This document shows positions 17,201 through 26,634 of a DNA stretch of 41,587 nucleotides, one piece after another. The position numbers and the translations under genes were made by a program. The DNA is from Aquamicrobium aerolatum DSM 21857. GTDB lineage: Bacteria; Pseudomonadota; Alphaproteobacteria; Rhizobiales; Rhizobiaceae. Location: the NCBI RefSeq assembly GCF_900113935.1, contig NZ_FORF01000022.1, positions 1 through 41,587 on the forward strand, in the 5' to 3' direction. How positions within the stretch are numbered: position 1 is the stretch's first letter; each line of letters opens with the position of its first letter. Under the pieces are notes generated by a model, which saw only the letters and a list, made by a program, of their open reading frames with translations, was not told the origin of the DNA and searched no databases.

Positions 17201-19110
17201 CAGGCGCCCCACAGCCCCTTGGCCTTCAAGGCTTCGATGTCGGCGATTGCGCGCTCGCGCAAACGCGCATCACGAACGAGCTTCTCCACCGCGACATCAT
17301 CCGACTTGTCCGAATAGCGGAACTCGGAATCGGCGTAGCGATTGATCTCCTGCATGACCATGTCCATCGTGAACGGGCGGCGCAGTTCTGCGATCATCGC
17401 CAGCTTCTCATCGTAGCCCTTGCCCATGAACGCGTCTGGCGTCTCGAACCACTCGTCCGGCAATTCGATATCCATCGCGCGCATCTTGATGGCGTCGGTG
17501 ACATTCTTGATCGCCCGACCTGTAAAGCGCGGTTCGGCCTCCTTGATCCGATGAAGGTAATCGCCCACATCCGCCAGCGTTTTCGGCTCGCCCCGCTGGT
17601 CCATGAAGCGGTCGTAGACTTTCCTCAGTCCCTCTTCCTGTGGCTTGGAATATTGCTCGTAGGCAGTCTCGACGGCGCGTTTGATTTCCTGCGCCGAAAA
17701 CAGCTCGTGCTCCCCTAGCGGGATCTTGTGGTTCTTGCCGGCGAGCAGGACGAAGATGTCGATATAGTCGTCGCGCGTTTGCGGCCCATCGACCAGCCAG
17801 CGCGCGCCTGCCCGCTGGCGCAAGGCGTCATCGACATTCTCCGGATAGTTGGAAAACATTCCAAATGAGCAATTGCCGCGCACAACGGTGCCGGCACCCG
17901 AAAATGCGTCCATGAGAACGCCGGTGATCTCATGCTGGCCAGCAGAGGCGCGGTCGTCCGAGCGCTTGGCAGCCACCTGATCGATATCATCGATGGTGCC
18001 GAAGCCTATCGAGCGCGGATTGAGCACATTGTTGACGAACTGACGGCAGTTCTGGCCGGATTTTCCCTGATAAGACGAGATCTGGTCGACGCCGAAATTT
18101 TCGTAGTGGAATGGCACCCCGGCAATCTGCGCATAGTCGTTGACGATACCGGCGATCATCTGGATCAGCGTCGTCTTGCCGGTTCCGGGTGAGCCATCGC
18201 CAATGAACGTGAAGAGGAAGCCGCCAAGCTCAACGAAGGGGTTGAGCTGACGGTCGAAGTCGTAGGCCATCAGCATCTTCGCCAGCTTGAGCGACTGATA
18301 TTTGGCGATATGGTTGCCGACGACTTCTTCCGGCTTTTTGAACGTCATCGAAAGCGGCTTGGACTTGCGCCCCGGCGCAACATCAAATCCGTCGATTGTG
18401 AAGTCGTCTTTCTCGATGCGGATATGCGTGTTCTCAAACGCACCGAGCGCGTCAAAACGGCTCTTGCGCTGCAACAGCCCTTCAAGCGTGGCGGTGGCGA
18501 AAGCGCGGGTGCGCGCGAGCAGATCGAGATCGTCTTGCGCGCCGCGCAATGCTGCCTCGAGCCCGCCAATCAACGCCTTCAGCGAATCCTGCTGCGTATC
18601 AAAAACATATTCAGGCTCCTGGACGTCGCCAGGGGCTTCGGCTTCGCTTTCCACGGTCTGAAGCAGGTAGGAGGCAAAGGTGAACGCCGAAACGTAAGCT
18701 GCGGCTGACAGAAGCTTCTTGTAGGTCGCGACATCGTCGCCTTCCAGCGGCGAACGGGCGTTCTTCGCCTGCAGATCCTCCAGCGCGGTCGATTTGGCAA
18801 ATACATCGCCGACCGCAAGCGCTACCGACAATCCACGCCGCGCCCGATAGAGCAGCGAATGCTGGGGGATCGACATGAGAAGATCGTCCGGACGAACGGA
18901 CTGAACTGTCTTCGTCAGCTCAACCTCTCGGGTGCGTCGGACCGATCCAGTCGACACGGTCGAGACGAACCGGCGGCCGGTGCCCGCCAGTTCCGTTGCC
19001 GAGCGGCCCGAGGAATCTTCCAGAACGACGATCCGCGTGATGAAGCTTTGCGCCAGCGCGCGATGCTTTTCGATGTCAGCTTCGGAAAGCGTGGTCAGGC
19101 CGGTGTCCAT
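17200..19110 (-). CDS. AAA+ ATPase (operon gene 3)
   Basis: 636 residues. Residues 1-300 are a mostly helical N-terminal region specific to this family. The AAA core follows: Walker A GDGSPGTGKTTL (about 305-317), Walker B FGTIDDID (near 372), a sensor-like NCSFGMFSNYPENVDD, and the arginine-finger-like LRQRAGARW, then a helical lid and C-terminal tail. All nucleotide-site residues are intact, so it should hydrolyse ATP, presumably as a ring that remodels a protein substrate. It is preceded by GGAGATGTTTC and lies 12 bases after operon gene 2. It is not MoxR, ClpX, FtsH or Lon by its motifs, and I cannot place it in a characterised subfamily. Confidence 0.85.
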   Translation of the reverse strand: MDTGLTTLSEADIEKHRALAQSFITRIVVLEDSSGRSATELAGTGRRFVSTVSTGSVRRTREVELTKTVQSVRPDDLLMSIPQHSLLYRARRGLSVALAVGDVFAKSTALEDLQAKNARSPLEGDDVATYKKLLSAAAYVSAFTFASYLLQTVESEAEAPGDVQEPEYVFDTQQDSLKALIGGLEAALRGAQDDLDLLARTRAFATATLEGLLQRKSRFDALGAFENTHIRIEKDDFTIDGFDVAPGRKSKPLSMTFKKPEEVVGNHIAKYQSLKLAKMLMAYDFDRQLNPFVELGGFLFTFIGDGSPGTGKTTLIQMIAGIVNDYAQIAGVPFHYENFGVDQISSYQGKSGQNCRQFVNNVLNPRSIGFGTIDDIDQVAAKRSDDRASAGQHEITGVLMDAFSGAGTVVRGNCSFGMFSNYPENVDDALRQRAGARWLVDGPQTRDDYIDIFVLLAGKNHKIPLGEHELFSAQEIKRAVETAYEQYSKPQEEGLRKVYDRFMDQRGEPKTLADVGDYLHRIKEAEPRFTGRAIKNVTDAIKMRAMDIELPDEWFETPDAFMGKGYDEKLAMIAELRRPFTMDMVMQEINRYADSEFRYSDKSDDVAVEKLVRDARLRERAIADIEALKAKGLWGA

Positions 19111-19122
19111 GAAACATCTCCG

Positions 19123-20268
19123 TCAAACATCGCTGATCACCTGGCCATTGGAGATGATGTGCACCTTGTAGCCACCGAATACCGAATCCGCCTCGCCTGC
19201 CGCGTAGAGCGCCTGATAGGCTTCATGCGGAACCAGTGCATGTTTCTCATAAGACGACACGCCCATCCGGGCAGCTTCCAGATCATCGGTATTGATGTGG
19301 AACTCCTCGCGCGCCGGCTGTCGCGAAAACAACCCTTTTCGTGCCGGCTGCTCGGCCTTCGAGAATATTTCCTGCACGGTCCAGGTCAGCAGCCATGCAT
19401 TGTCTGCACGCCGCACCTTTGAGAGAACTTCCGAAACCACCGAATTGTTCTCGGTGATGCCAGCGGAATAAAACGGTCCGAGGACAACGCGCCTGATCTG
19501 CTTTGGATGCAGTGCCTCGAAATCCTTGTCGAGATTGGTGCCAATCGTGGCCGGAGAGAGTGAATAGGACGAATTCTTCTCGGCAAAATCGTCAAAGCGG
19601 CGCGCCAGGTCGGGGTTGAGAAGACCATCGACCGGCAGCGGGATCGCAACACGTTCATTGAGGCGACCATCGTTGGTCACCAGCGTCTTGACGATGTCTT
19701 CGGATGAATCCTCCAACGTCACCATGTAAACCATCGGCATGTTTGCCGATCCATCGAACGCCCCCCAGTGAACGACATAGAGCGGGCGGCGCGTTTTCGG
19801 ATTGACGGTAACGCGAACGGTCTGCGGCAGGACAAACGGAGCGAAGGTCTCGCCGCCAGCAATCTCCTCCAGATACAGCCTCTCCGCCATCGTCTTGCGA
19901 AGCGCGTCGGGCATGGCGCGCTGACGCAGGATGAAATCGGCCATCTCGGCGCGCAGCACGTCGGGCGCAGGAATGGCCGCAAGACGCTTGTCTGCGGTGC
20001 GCCGGTCGTTTTCCAGTTCGAGAACGTTCTGGAACACCGGATAGCCGCTCTCGGCGCGACTGATCCGGAAGCTGTCCATGAAGCCGAGGCGATTGCGCCA
20101 GCAGGAGAACGAATTCTCCAGGCGGGCGATGTACTCGGACATCACTTTCGCGACCAGATCATGCCGATACATCGGCGACCGGTCGTCCCGCAGGAATACG
20201 TCAAGACCGGTCAACGCTGCCGATATGGCGTCGAAATAGCGCGTGGCAGCATCAATGGCTGGAGACAT
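19123..20268 (-). CDS. Conserved hypothetical protein (operon gene 2)
   Basis: 381 residues, soluble, no signal peptide. The first 110 residues are helical (FDAISAALTGLDVFLRDDRSP and VMSEYIARLENSFSCWRNRLG). The middle is beta-rich, with TVRVTVNPKTRRPLYVVHWG and MVYMVTLEDSSED, and the end includes SYEKHALVPHEAYQALYAAG and YKVHIISNGQVISDV. I recognise no domain. It sits 27 bases downstream of the coiled-coil gene and 12 upstream of the AAA+ gene in the same orientation, so the three are almost certainly co-transcribed. A substrate-adaptor role for the ATPase is possible but only inferred from position. Confidence 0.6.
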   Translation of the reverse strand: MSPAIDAATRYFDAISAALTGLDVFLRDDRSPMYRHDLVAKVMSEYIARLENSFSCWRNRLGFMDSFRISRAESGYPVFQNVLELENDRRTADKRLAAIPAPDVLRAEMADFILRQRAMPDALRKTMAERLYLEEIAGGETFAPFVLPQTVRVTVNPKTRRPLYVVHWGAFDGSANMPMVYMVTLEDSSEDIVKTLVTNDGRLNERVAIPLPVDGLLNPDLARRFDDFAEKNSSYSLSPATIGTNLDKDFEALHPKQIRRVVLGPFYSAGITENNSVVSEVLSKVRRADNAWLLTWTVQEIFSKAEQPARKGLFSRQPAREEFHINTDDLEAARMGVSSYEKHALVPHEAYQALYAAGEADSVFGGYKVHIISNGQVISDV

Positions 20269-20295
20269 GAGCGGGGTGCCTCTGCGTCTGCTTGC

Positions 20296-21384
20296 TTACG
20301 GCCGCACGTAATCCGCCGAATTGTGCTTTTTGAGAACCTCATCAAAACGGCGCGCGAATGCCTCGTCAGCGAGCTTCTTGCGGCGCTGGATATCGGCGGT
20401 CGCCACCATGTTCTTCTCGTGGAGCTCCAGCAGGTCGCCGATATGGCGCTGCGCAGCCGCGCCGATACCCGCCATGGTCTGCTCAGCTGTGTTGTCGACC
20501 TGGCTGCCGAGCGTGTTGATCTTGTGCGCAACGTCCTGCTGGGCCGCCGTCTTCAGCGAGTCCTCCAGCGCCTTGTACAGAACGATACGTTGCTCGGTGT
20601 CGATGGTCAGCTTGTTGATCAGCGTGTTCTGCGCCGCGATCTGGTTGTTGAGGGAATCCACAAAGGTCTGGAACATCGACGTATAGCGCTCAAGGGTCTG
20701 GCTCTCCGCCAGCAATTCCTGCTCTTTCGCCTGCGCCTGGTTGTACTCGGTAGCAAGCTTCGAGCGCTCGCCTTCCAGCTCGGTGCGCTGGGTCTGGTCG
20801 GTCGACGCGGCGATGCGGTTCTCGACGTCCAGCAGCATCGGGTTGAGTTCCTCGATCCGCTTCTGGGTCGTGGTCAGGTTCTCAATGGTGGCCTTGCGGC
20901 GCTGGATCACTTGGCTCAGGCTCGCCTCGGACGTCTTGTAACGCTGATCGAGGACGTTCTTCTGCTCCTTCAGGATGCCGACAATCGTGTCGGATTTGGC
21001 CAGCAATTCCTGAAGGTTGCCTGCGAGTGACATGTTGCGCACGCGCTCGGTACGCATGCGCTGCTTGCGCTGCGCCGAAAAGATACCGACGAAGGATTCC
21101 CAGCCGGTATAGCTCTTCATGCTTTCAAATTCGGTGCCGAAAATGTTGGTCGCGTCTTCAAGGCCGATGATGAGATCGGCAATGTTGCCTTCCATCACCT
21201 TCTGCTGGGCCAGAACGTCCTGAATGCGCGCATTCTCGATGTCGAAATCCGCAGCGCCGATGTGGCGATCGGCTTCCGCGAACTGATCCAGAACGCCACT
21301 CGACGCATCGATCTTCGACCGCATGTCTTCGACAACTTGCCGGGTCTTGGCGATCTCGGCATCGAAATTCTGCAATGTAGCCAT
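20296..21384 (-). CDS. Coiled-coil protein, first gene of the AAA+/DUF2333 operon
   Basis: 362 residues from the ATG at 21384, chosen because GGTGGAG lies at good distance and the upstream extension looks unlike protein. Long heptad-rich helices fill most of the length (KSDTIVGILKEQKNVLDQ, QRRKATIENLTTTQKRIEEL, EQELLAESQTLERYTSMF). A short hydrophobic segment, YTGWESFVGIFSA, occurs near 95. No signal peptide is visible, so it is cytoplasmic or membrane-associated. It could form filaments or scaffold assemblies such as those worked on by AAA+ proteins. Some similarity in style to TelA-like toxic-anion proteins was considered but no motif supports it. Confidence 0.65.
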   Translation of the reverse strand: MATLQNFDAEIAKTRQVVEDMRSKIDASSGVLDQFAEADRHIGAADFDIENARIQDVLAQQKVMEGNIADLIIGLEDATNIFGTEFESMKSYTGWESFVGIFSAQRKQRMRTERVRNMSLAGNLQELLAKSDTIVGILKEQKNVLDQRYKTSEASLSQVIQRRKATIENLTTTQKRIEELNPMLLDVENRIAASTDQTQRTELEGERSKLATEYNQAQAKEQELLAESQTLERYTSMFQTFVDSLNNQIAAQNTLINKLTIDTEQRIVLYKALEDSLKTAAQQDVAHKINTLGSQVDNTAEQTMAGIGAAAQRHIGDLLELHEKNMVATADIQRRKKLADEAFARRFDEVLKKHNSADYVRP

Positions 21385-21484
21385 GCGTTCTGGTCTCCAC
21401 CTTCGGGACAACTGACAGGATGGCGAATATATGTGGCGCGTGCTTCCATTGAAAGACACGCACCCCAATCATTATCGTACTTCT

Positions 21485-22510
21485 TTAGGCTTTCGCCGCA
21501 GCTTCCCGAAACGAAACGAGACGGCGCTTGTTTTCGTCCCACAGCGACAGCTTCACGCAGCCGAGGCTTTCCGCGATGGTGATGCGACCGATATCCTTAA
21601 ATTCGGGAAAGTCTCGCAGCACTTCCGGCAGCCGATAGCAGGGGATCTTGCTGGCAAGATGATGCACATGGTGCACGCCGATATATCCGGTCAGCCAGTT
21701 CAGCAGAGGCGGAAGGTCGTAGTAGGAGGCACCGTGCAGGGCCGCCTCACGAAACTCCCATTCCGGGCCATTTGACCAGTGCGTATCCTCGAACTGGTGC
21801 TGAACGTAAAATAGCCAGATGCCCGCCACGCCTGCAAAAAACACAATCGGCACGTGCACGAGCAGAAACGGCACCACGCCGACGAGATACATCATGATGC
21901 CCGACATGACCGCGATCGCGACATTTGTCGCCATCGTCGAAATCCACGGGTCCTTGCCTTCATTCATCATGCCTGCCGGCACACGCTGCTTCAGACCGAA
22001 TACCCAGATGGGACCAAGTCCGAACATCACAACTGGATTTCGATAGAGGCGATACAGGAGCTTGTCCCAACCGCTCAGGGCCTCATACTCGGCCACGGTC
22101 AGTGTCGAGATGTCGCCAAGACCGCGCTCATCGAGATTTCCAGCCGTCGCATGATGGACAGCATGGGCACGCCGCCAGTAGGCATATGGCGTCAGGGTCA
22201 GGACACCAATGATGCGCCCGGTCCAGTCGTCACTCTTGCGATGGGCGAAGAATGACCCATGGCCGCAATCATGCTGGATCATGAAAAGGCGGAGTAAAAA
22301 GCCAGCTGCCGGAATGGTCAGAAGCAGACCAGGCCAGAAACTGTAATAGACCGAGACCCAACACAGTGCCCACAATGCACAGAATGCCGATATTGTGATG
22401 GCCAGTTCCATTGCACTACGGCGCCTGTCAGGGGTGCGGTAATTTGCAAGAAGCTTCGTCCAACGGCGGATGTCAGGGCTGACAGGAGGGTGTTCAAGCG
22501 GTCTATTCAT
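21485..22510 (-). CDS. Membrane fatty acid desaturase (DesA-like)
   Basis: 341 residues with paired membrane helices and the three histidine boxes of di-iron desaturases: HDCGHGS (near 90), HAVHH (near 125) and HHVHH (near 278), plus QHQFEDTHW typical of the delta-12 type group. It inserts a double bond into an acyl chain at the inner membrane, using O2 and an electron donor not encoded here. Bacterial relatives often adjust membrane fluidity, for example in the cold; regiospecificity cannot be read. It is downstream of tdk on the same strand with an 85-base gap and upstream of the AAA+ operon by 100 bases, so it may have its own promoter. Confidence 0.9.
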   Translation of the reverse strand: MNRPLEHPPVSPDIRRWTKLLANYRTPDRRRSAMELAITISAFCALWALCWVSVYYSFWPGLLLTIPAAGFLLRLFMIQHDCGHGSFFAHRKSDDWTGRIIGVLTLTPYAYWRRAHAVHHATAGNLDERGLGDISTLTVAEYEALSGWDKLLYRLYRNPVVMFGLGPIWVFGLKQRVPAGMMNEGKDPWISTMATNVAIAVMSGIMMYLVGVVPFLLVHVPIVFFAGVAGIWLFYVQHQFEDTHWSNGPEWEFREAALHGASYYDLPPLLNWLTGYIGVHHVHHLASKIPCYRLPEVLRDFPEFKDIGRITIAESLGCVKLSLWDENKRRLVSFREAAAKA

Positions 22511-22595
22511 CGGCGCTTATAGGCATTGCGCGCGACGCGGCTCAAGTGCGCATTTGCTTAAATATCCCTGGCGTCCTTATGTCGCGCTAAAGGCT

Positions 22596-23207
22596 TCAGC
22601 TCTTGAAGCCAATCAGATCCTCGGCCGGCATCCGCCCCATCTCTTCTTCCCAATGGCGACGGCATAGTGAAACGTATTTTTCTTCGCCGCCGATCTCGAC
22701 CTGGGCGCCCTGACGCATGATCTTCCCATCGGCACCCAGACGCACCACCATCGTCGCCTTGCGACCGCAACGGCACAATGTGCGGATCTCCCGCAAATCG
22801 TCAGCCAGCGCGAGCAGAGCCTTTGAGCCGGGAAAGAGCTTGCCCTGGAAATCTGTCCGGAGCCCGTAGCACATCACCGGGATGGACAAGCGATCGGCGA
22901 CGCGGGCCAGCTGCCACACCTGATCCTCTGTCAGAAACTGGGCCTCATCGACAAAGACGCAATGAAGCGGGCCGCTGGCACAGGTCTCCTCGACGCGTTC
23001 GAACAGGTCGTCCTCCGCCGTGAACATTTCAGCGTCCGCCTCAAGCCCGATTCGCGATGCGATCCGCCCCGCGCCGGCCCGATCATCGAGTGCAGCTGTA
23101 AACAGAAGCGTCGACATACCGCGCTCGCGATAATTGTAAGCCGCCTGCAGAAGCAGCGTGGATTTTCCGGCATTCATTGCCGAGTAGCTGAAATAGAGCT
23201 TGGCCAT
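22596..23207 (-). CDS. tdk: Thymidine kinase
   Basis: 203 residues of the class II (TK1-like) thymidine kinase family: P-loop SAMNAGKST (residues 9-17), FVDEAQF as Walker B, the lasso region with CRCGRKATM (cysteines for the structural zinc) and a late CRRHW, plus [12 protein letters not shown]. It phosphorylates thymidine with ATP to dTMP for nucleotide salvage. The length matches the family. It is divergent from choX, sharing a 202-base intergenic region; no other salvage gene is nearby. Confidence 0.95.
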   Translation of the reverse strand: MAKLYFSYSAMNAGKSTLLLQAAYNYRERGMSTLLFTAALDDRAGAGRIASRIGLEADAEMFTAEDDLFERVEETCASGPLHCVFVDEAQFLTEDQVWQLARVADRLSIPVMCYGLRTDFQGKLFPGSKALLALADDLREIRTLCRCGRKATMVVRLGADGKIMRQGAQVEIGGEEKYVSLCRRHWEEEMGRMPAEDLIGFKS

Positions 23208-23409
23208 CAGTCTAATAAACCAGTTTCAGGCAGGCAGGGGAGAGCATAGCCGGCCCATCCACGAAAATCGTACCGTCGCATAAAAACCAGTTCGTGACGC
23301 AATCAGAATGATGAGTCGGGTTGAAACCACCTCCAAATGATGTTTGGCTCAACACAATATCAATAATCATCGGCGAAATGCCGCGAGCCACAAAATTGGG
23401 AGACGTTTC

Positions 23410-24357
23410 ATGTCGCTTGGCAGACCATTGCTGATCTCGCTTTCTCTTTCCATCGCACTGGGTACCGGGACGGCGCTCGCAGCGGATCCTGCGTCCTGCC
23501 AGAGCGTGACCTTCTCGGATGTCGGCTGGACCGATATCACTTCCACGACGGCAACGGCGACCGTGCTTCTGGAAGCGCTGGGCTATAAGCCGGACGTGCA
23601 GGTGCTGTCCGTGCCGGTGACCTATGCCTCACTGAAGAATGGTGACATCGACGTATTCCTCGGCAACTGGATGCCGACGATGGAGGCTGACATCGCCGCC
23701 TATCGCGAAGAAGGCACGGTGGAAACGATCGTGACCAATCTGGAAGGTGCGAAGTACACGCTTGCCGTGCCGCAATACACATTTGACGCCGGCCTCAAGA
23801 CATTCGCCGACATTGCCAAGTTCAAGGACAAGCTTGAAGGCAAGATCTACGGCATCGAACCGGGCAACGACGGCAATCGCCTGATCCTCGACATGATTGA
23901 GGCCAACCAATTCGATCTGGGCAATTTCGAGCTGGTCGAAAGCTCGGAAGCTGGAATGCTTTCTGCCGTGATGCGCGGCGCGCGCAGCAAGCAGGACATG
24001 GTGTTCCTCGGCTGGGAGCCGCATCCGATGAACTCGAATATCGAGATGGCTTATCTCGACGGCGGTGATGATGTCTTCGGACCGAACTATGGCGGCGCCT
24101 CGGTCCTGACCAACACGCGCAAGGGCTTCGTCCAGGAGTGCCCGAATCTCGGCAAGTTCCTGACCAATCTCGTGTTCACGCTCGACATGGAGAACGAGAT
24201 CATGGGCTCGATCCTTGACGATGGTGAAGAGCCGAAAGCCGCTGCAACGGCTTGGCTGAAGGCGAACCCTGCCAGCATCGAGCCGTGGCTGGCCGGCGTG
24301 ACCACGTTCGATGGCAGCGACGGTGCTGCCGCAGTCAAGTCCGCTCTGGGCCTCTGA
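23410..24357 (+). CDS. choX: Choline ABC transporter, periplasmic binding protein ChoX
   Basis: 315 residues from ATG 23410, chosen because GGGAG lies eight bases upstream and a clean signal peptide follows (MSLGRPLLISLSLSIALGTG, cleaved near ALA-ADP). The mature part is a type II binding fold of the OpuAC family: VGWTDITSTTATATVLLE, VFLGNWMPTME, YGIEPGNDGNR and FLGWEPHPMN, with tryptophans expected to cage the quaternary amine. Cysteines in ASCQS and VQECPN match the pair that forms a disulphide in S. meliloti ChoX. It delivers choline, possibly acetylcholine, to ChoW/ChoV. First gene of choXWV, separated from choW by a strong hairpin. No bet genes are adjacent. Confidence 0.9.
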   Translation: MSLGRPLLISLSLSIALGTGTALAADPASCQSVTFSDVGWTDITSTTATATVLLEALGYKPDVQVLSVPVTYASLKNGDIDVFLGNWMPTMEADIAAYREEGTVETIVTNLEGAKYTLAVPQYTFDAGLKTFADIAKFKDKLEGKIYGIEPGNDGNRLILDMIEANQFDLGNFELVESSEAGMLSAVMRGARSKQDMVFLGWEPHPMNSNIEMAYLDGGDDVFGPNYGGASVLTNTRKGFVQECPNLGKFLTNLVFTLDMENEIMGSILDDGEEPKAAATAWLKANPASIEPWLAGVTTFDGSDGAAAVKSALGL

Positions 24358-24377
24358 CACCCCAATCCCAGCTTCAG

Positions 24378-24406
24378 GCGGGCAACGACTTTTCGTCGTT
24401 GCCCGC
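24378..24406 (+). promoter_or_regulatory. Intergenic stem-loop between choX and choW
   Basis: GCGGGCAACGAC and its exact complement form a 12-bp stem with a 5-base loop (TTTTC), 20 bases after the choX stop. No T tract follows, so full termination is unlikely. Such stems commonly protect the 3' end of a binding-protein message and let it accumulate above the permease and ATPase. Role inferred. Confidence 0.65.
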
Positions 24407-24482
24407 AATCTCTGCCATGCCAGACTTGGCCGCGCCCGGCACATCGCCCCGCCGGATTTTGTTGTCGGAACAGTGAGGTAAC

Positions 24483-25343
24483 ATGGACCCCATCTCAGAC
24501 TGGATTTCCAGGCGGCAGCACAAGATCCCGATCGGACGTTGGGGACGCGAGTTCTTCGATTTTTTGACCACGAATTTCGCATGGCTGTTCGACTCGCTTG
24601 CACTGGGGCTATCTACCGTTCTCGACGGACTGGTCGCAGCACTCCTTTATCTGCCCCCTCTATTCGTCGTCGGCGCGATTGCACTTCTGGCATTTGTGCT
24701 GCAGCGATCGTGGAAGCTCACGCTCGGTGTCCTGATCGGCCTTCTATTCATCATCAACCAGGGGCTCTGGAAAGAAACCGTCGAAACGCTCGTTCTGGTT
24801 GTGGCTGCCTCCACCTGCTCAATGGCGATCGGTGTGCCAATCGGTATCTGGGCGGCGCATAATGAACGCCTGTACCGTGTCCTGCATCCCATCCTCGACC
24901 TGATGCAGACGCTCCCGACTTTCGTCTACCTGATTCCGGTGCTCATCCTGTTCGGACTTGGCATCGCGCCGGGACTGATCGTCACAATCATCTTCGCAAG
25001 TCCGGCTCCGATCAGGCTGACCTATCTCGGCATCACCTCGGTCCCGAAGCCACTGCTTGAGGCCGGTGAAGCATTTGGCGCAACAAAACGTCAGCTATTG
25101 TGGAAGGTCGAACTGCCTTCGGCACTTCCGACCATCATGGCCGGACTGACACAATGCATCATGCTTTCGCTGTCGATGGTCGTGATCGCCGCGCTGATCG
25201 GCGCAAACGGACTTGGCCGCCCCGTGGTGCGTGCGCTCAACTCGGTCAACATTCCGCTCGGCCTGGAAGCCGGTCTTGCCATCGTCATTCTGGCAATCAT
25301 CCTCGACCGAATGGCCCGGATTGGCCGTGAGGAGCAAAAATGA
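24483..25343 (+). CDS. choW: Choline ABC transporter permease ChoW
   Basis: 286 residues with about six or seven membrane helices and the OpuAB/ProW inner-membrane signature: PTFVYLIPVLILFGLGIAPG, then EAGEAFGATKRQLLWKVELPSALPTIMAG, the EAA loop that docks on the ATPase. AGTGAGGTAAC precedes the ATG. The last codons overlap choV (ATGA at 25340-25343), so the two are translationally coupled. Works with ChoX and ChoV in choline import; the choline assignment rests on ChoX and on gene order. Confidence 0.92.
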   Translation: MDPISDWISRRQHKIPIGRWGREFFDFLTTNFAWLFDSLALGLSTVLDGLVAALLYLPPLFVVGAIALLAFVLQRSWKLTLGVLIGLLFIINQGLWKETVETLVLVVAASTCSMAIGVPIGIWAAHNERLYRVLHPILDLMQTLPTFVYLIPVLILFGLGIAPGLIVTIIFASPAPIRLTYLGITSVPKPLLEAGEAFGATKRQLLWKVELPSALPTIMAGLTQCIMLSLSMVVIAALIGANGLGRPVVRALNSVNIPLGLEAGLAIVILAIILDRMARIGREEQK

Positions 25344-26521
25344 GCATTGCCGTTGAATTCCGCGACGTCGACATTCTTTTTGGCAAGGATCTCACACTTG
25401 CAATGCAGATGCTGGACGCTGGCGCGTCCCGCGCCCAGATCCTGGACAAGACGGGAGCAGTCGTCGGATGCGCCGGGGCAAACCTGACCGTTAGCCAGGG
25501 TGAGATTTCGGTTCTGATGGGACTGTCAGGATCAGGGAAATCAACCCTGTTGCGGGCGGTCAATGGGCTCAACGACGTGACCCGCGGCGAAGTCATCGTC
25601 CATGATGGCGACTGGTCCGCCAATGCCGCCTCCTGTACCCCCGCGGAATTGCGGCGAATCCGCCGCGAATGTGTTGCGATGGTCTTTCAGCAGTTTGCAC
25701 TGCTGCCATGGCGCACCGTGGCCGAGAACGTTGGCTTTGGCCTTGAACTGGCAGGCGTGCCGTCAACAGAACGCGCAGAGCGTGTGAAGGCCCAACTGGA
25801 ACTCGTGGGCCTGTCGCAATGGTCTGACAAATATGCGCACGAATTGTCAGGTGGCATGCAGCAACGCGTTGGTCTTGCACGTGCTTTTGCGACAGAAGCG
25901 CCGATCCTGCTGATGGATGAACCATTCTCGGCACTCGATCCACTAATCCGGACAAAGCTTCAGGACGAGTTGCTGGAACTGCAGCAACGTCTGAAAAAAA
26001 CAATCATATTTGTTAGCCACGACCTCGAAGAGGCGCTGAAGCTCGGCAACCACATTACGATCATGGACGGCGGCCACATTGTTCAGACAGGAACGCCCGA
26101 AGAGATCGTGCTCACCCCTGCCAATGACTATGTGCGCGACTTTATCTCCAATGTGAATCCGCTGTCCGTCCTGACTGCCTGGAACGTGATGCGCGACCGA
26201 CGCGACCTGGAGCAAGATGGCAACGACTGGGTTTGGCTGGACAGGCGACGGACAACCCGGTTTCAACTTGACGCGAACGGGCTGGTGATTGCCGCCGAAC
26301 GCAATGGTCAGCCCGCCATCTGGGCTTCCTGTGACCCGTTCGACCCCCTGCCCGCCGACGCGCACCAGGTCTATTGGGCGCGCTCGGGAACTTCGCTCAA
26401 AGCGGTCATGCAAGCGATGCATCAATCGCAAACTGCTCCGGTCGCGCTTTTTGACGACAGCTCGCGATTTGTCGGCGCAATAGGCGTTCGCGACGTACTG
26501 CAGGCCGTCATTCGGCGATAG
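25340..26521 (+). CDS. choV: Choline ABC transporter ATP-binding protein ChoV
   Basis: 393 residues. The ABC domain fills residues 1-290: Walker A GLSGSGKST, Q-loop VFQQFALLPWRTV, signature LSGGMQQR, Walker B ILLMDEP and the switch VSHDLEEA. The C-terminal third resembles the CBS-like regulatory part of OpuAA/ProV ATPases in a reduced form (SLKAVMQAMHQSQTAPVALF, then FVGAIGVRDVLQAVI). It powers choline uptake. The start overlaps the choW stop. No terminator is evident after it. Confidence 0.93.
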   Translation: MSIAVEFRDVDILFGKDLTLAMQMLDAGASRAQILDKTGAVVGCAGANLTVSQGEISVLMGLSGSGKSTLLRAVNGLNDVTRGEVIVHDGDWSANAASCTPAELRRIRRECVAMVFQQFALLPWRTVAENVGFGLELAGVPSTERAERVKAQLELVGLSQWSDKYAHELSGGMQQRVGLARAFATEAPILLMDEPFSALDPLIRTKLQDELLELQQRLKKTIIFVSHDLEEALKLGNHITIMDGGHIVQTGTPEEIVLTPANDYVRDFISNVNPLSVLTAWNVMRDRRDLEQDGNDWVWLDRRRTTRFQLDANGLVIAAERNGQPAIWASCDPFDPLPADAHQVYWARSGTSLKAVMQAMHQSQTAPVALFDDSSRFVGAIGVRDVLQAVIRR

Positions 26522-26634
26522 GAATTCCAAGTAAGTCGATATAGTCGGCAGCGTCGCCAAAATATATATTTTGTTAAGACTCCTTGAACCGCGCATCTGT
26601 AGGGTGGAACTGCACTTTCGCCGAGGAGCCGGAA

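Noticed and set aside
19768-21030. A 420-codon open frame opposite operon genes 1 and 2
   Set aside because: Spans a gene boundary on the other strand and shows no recognisable domain; typical GC-rich shadow.
23629-24603. A 324-codon minus-strand frame opposite choX
   Set aside because: choX has signal peptide, motifs and operon context; the antisense frame has none.
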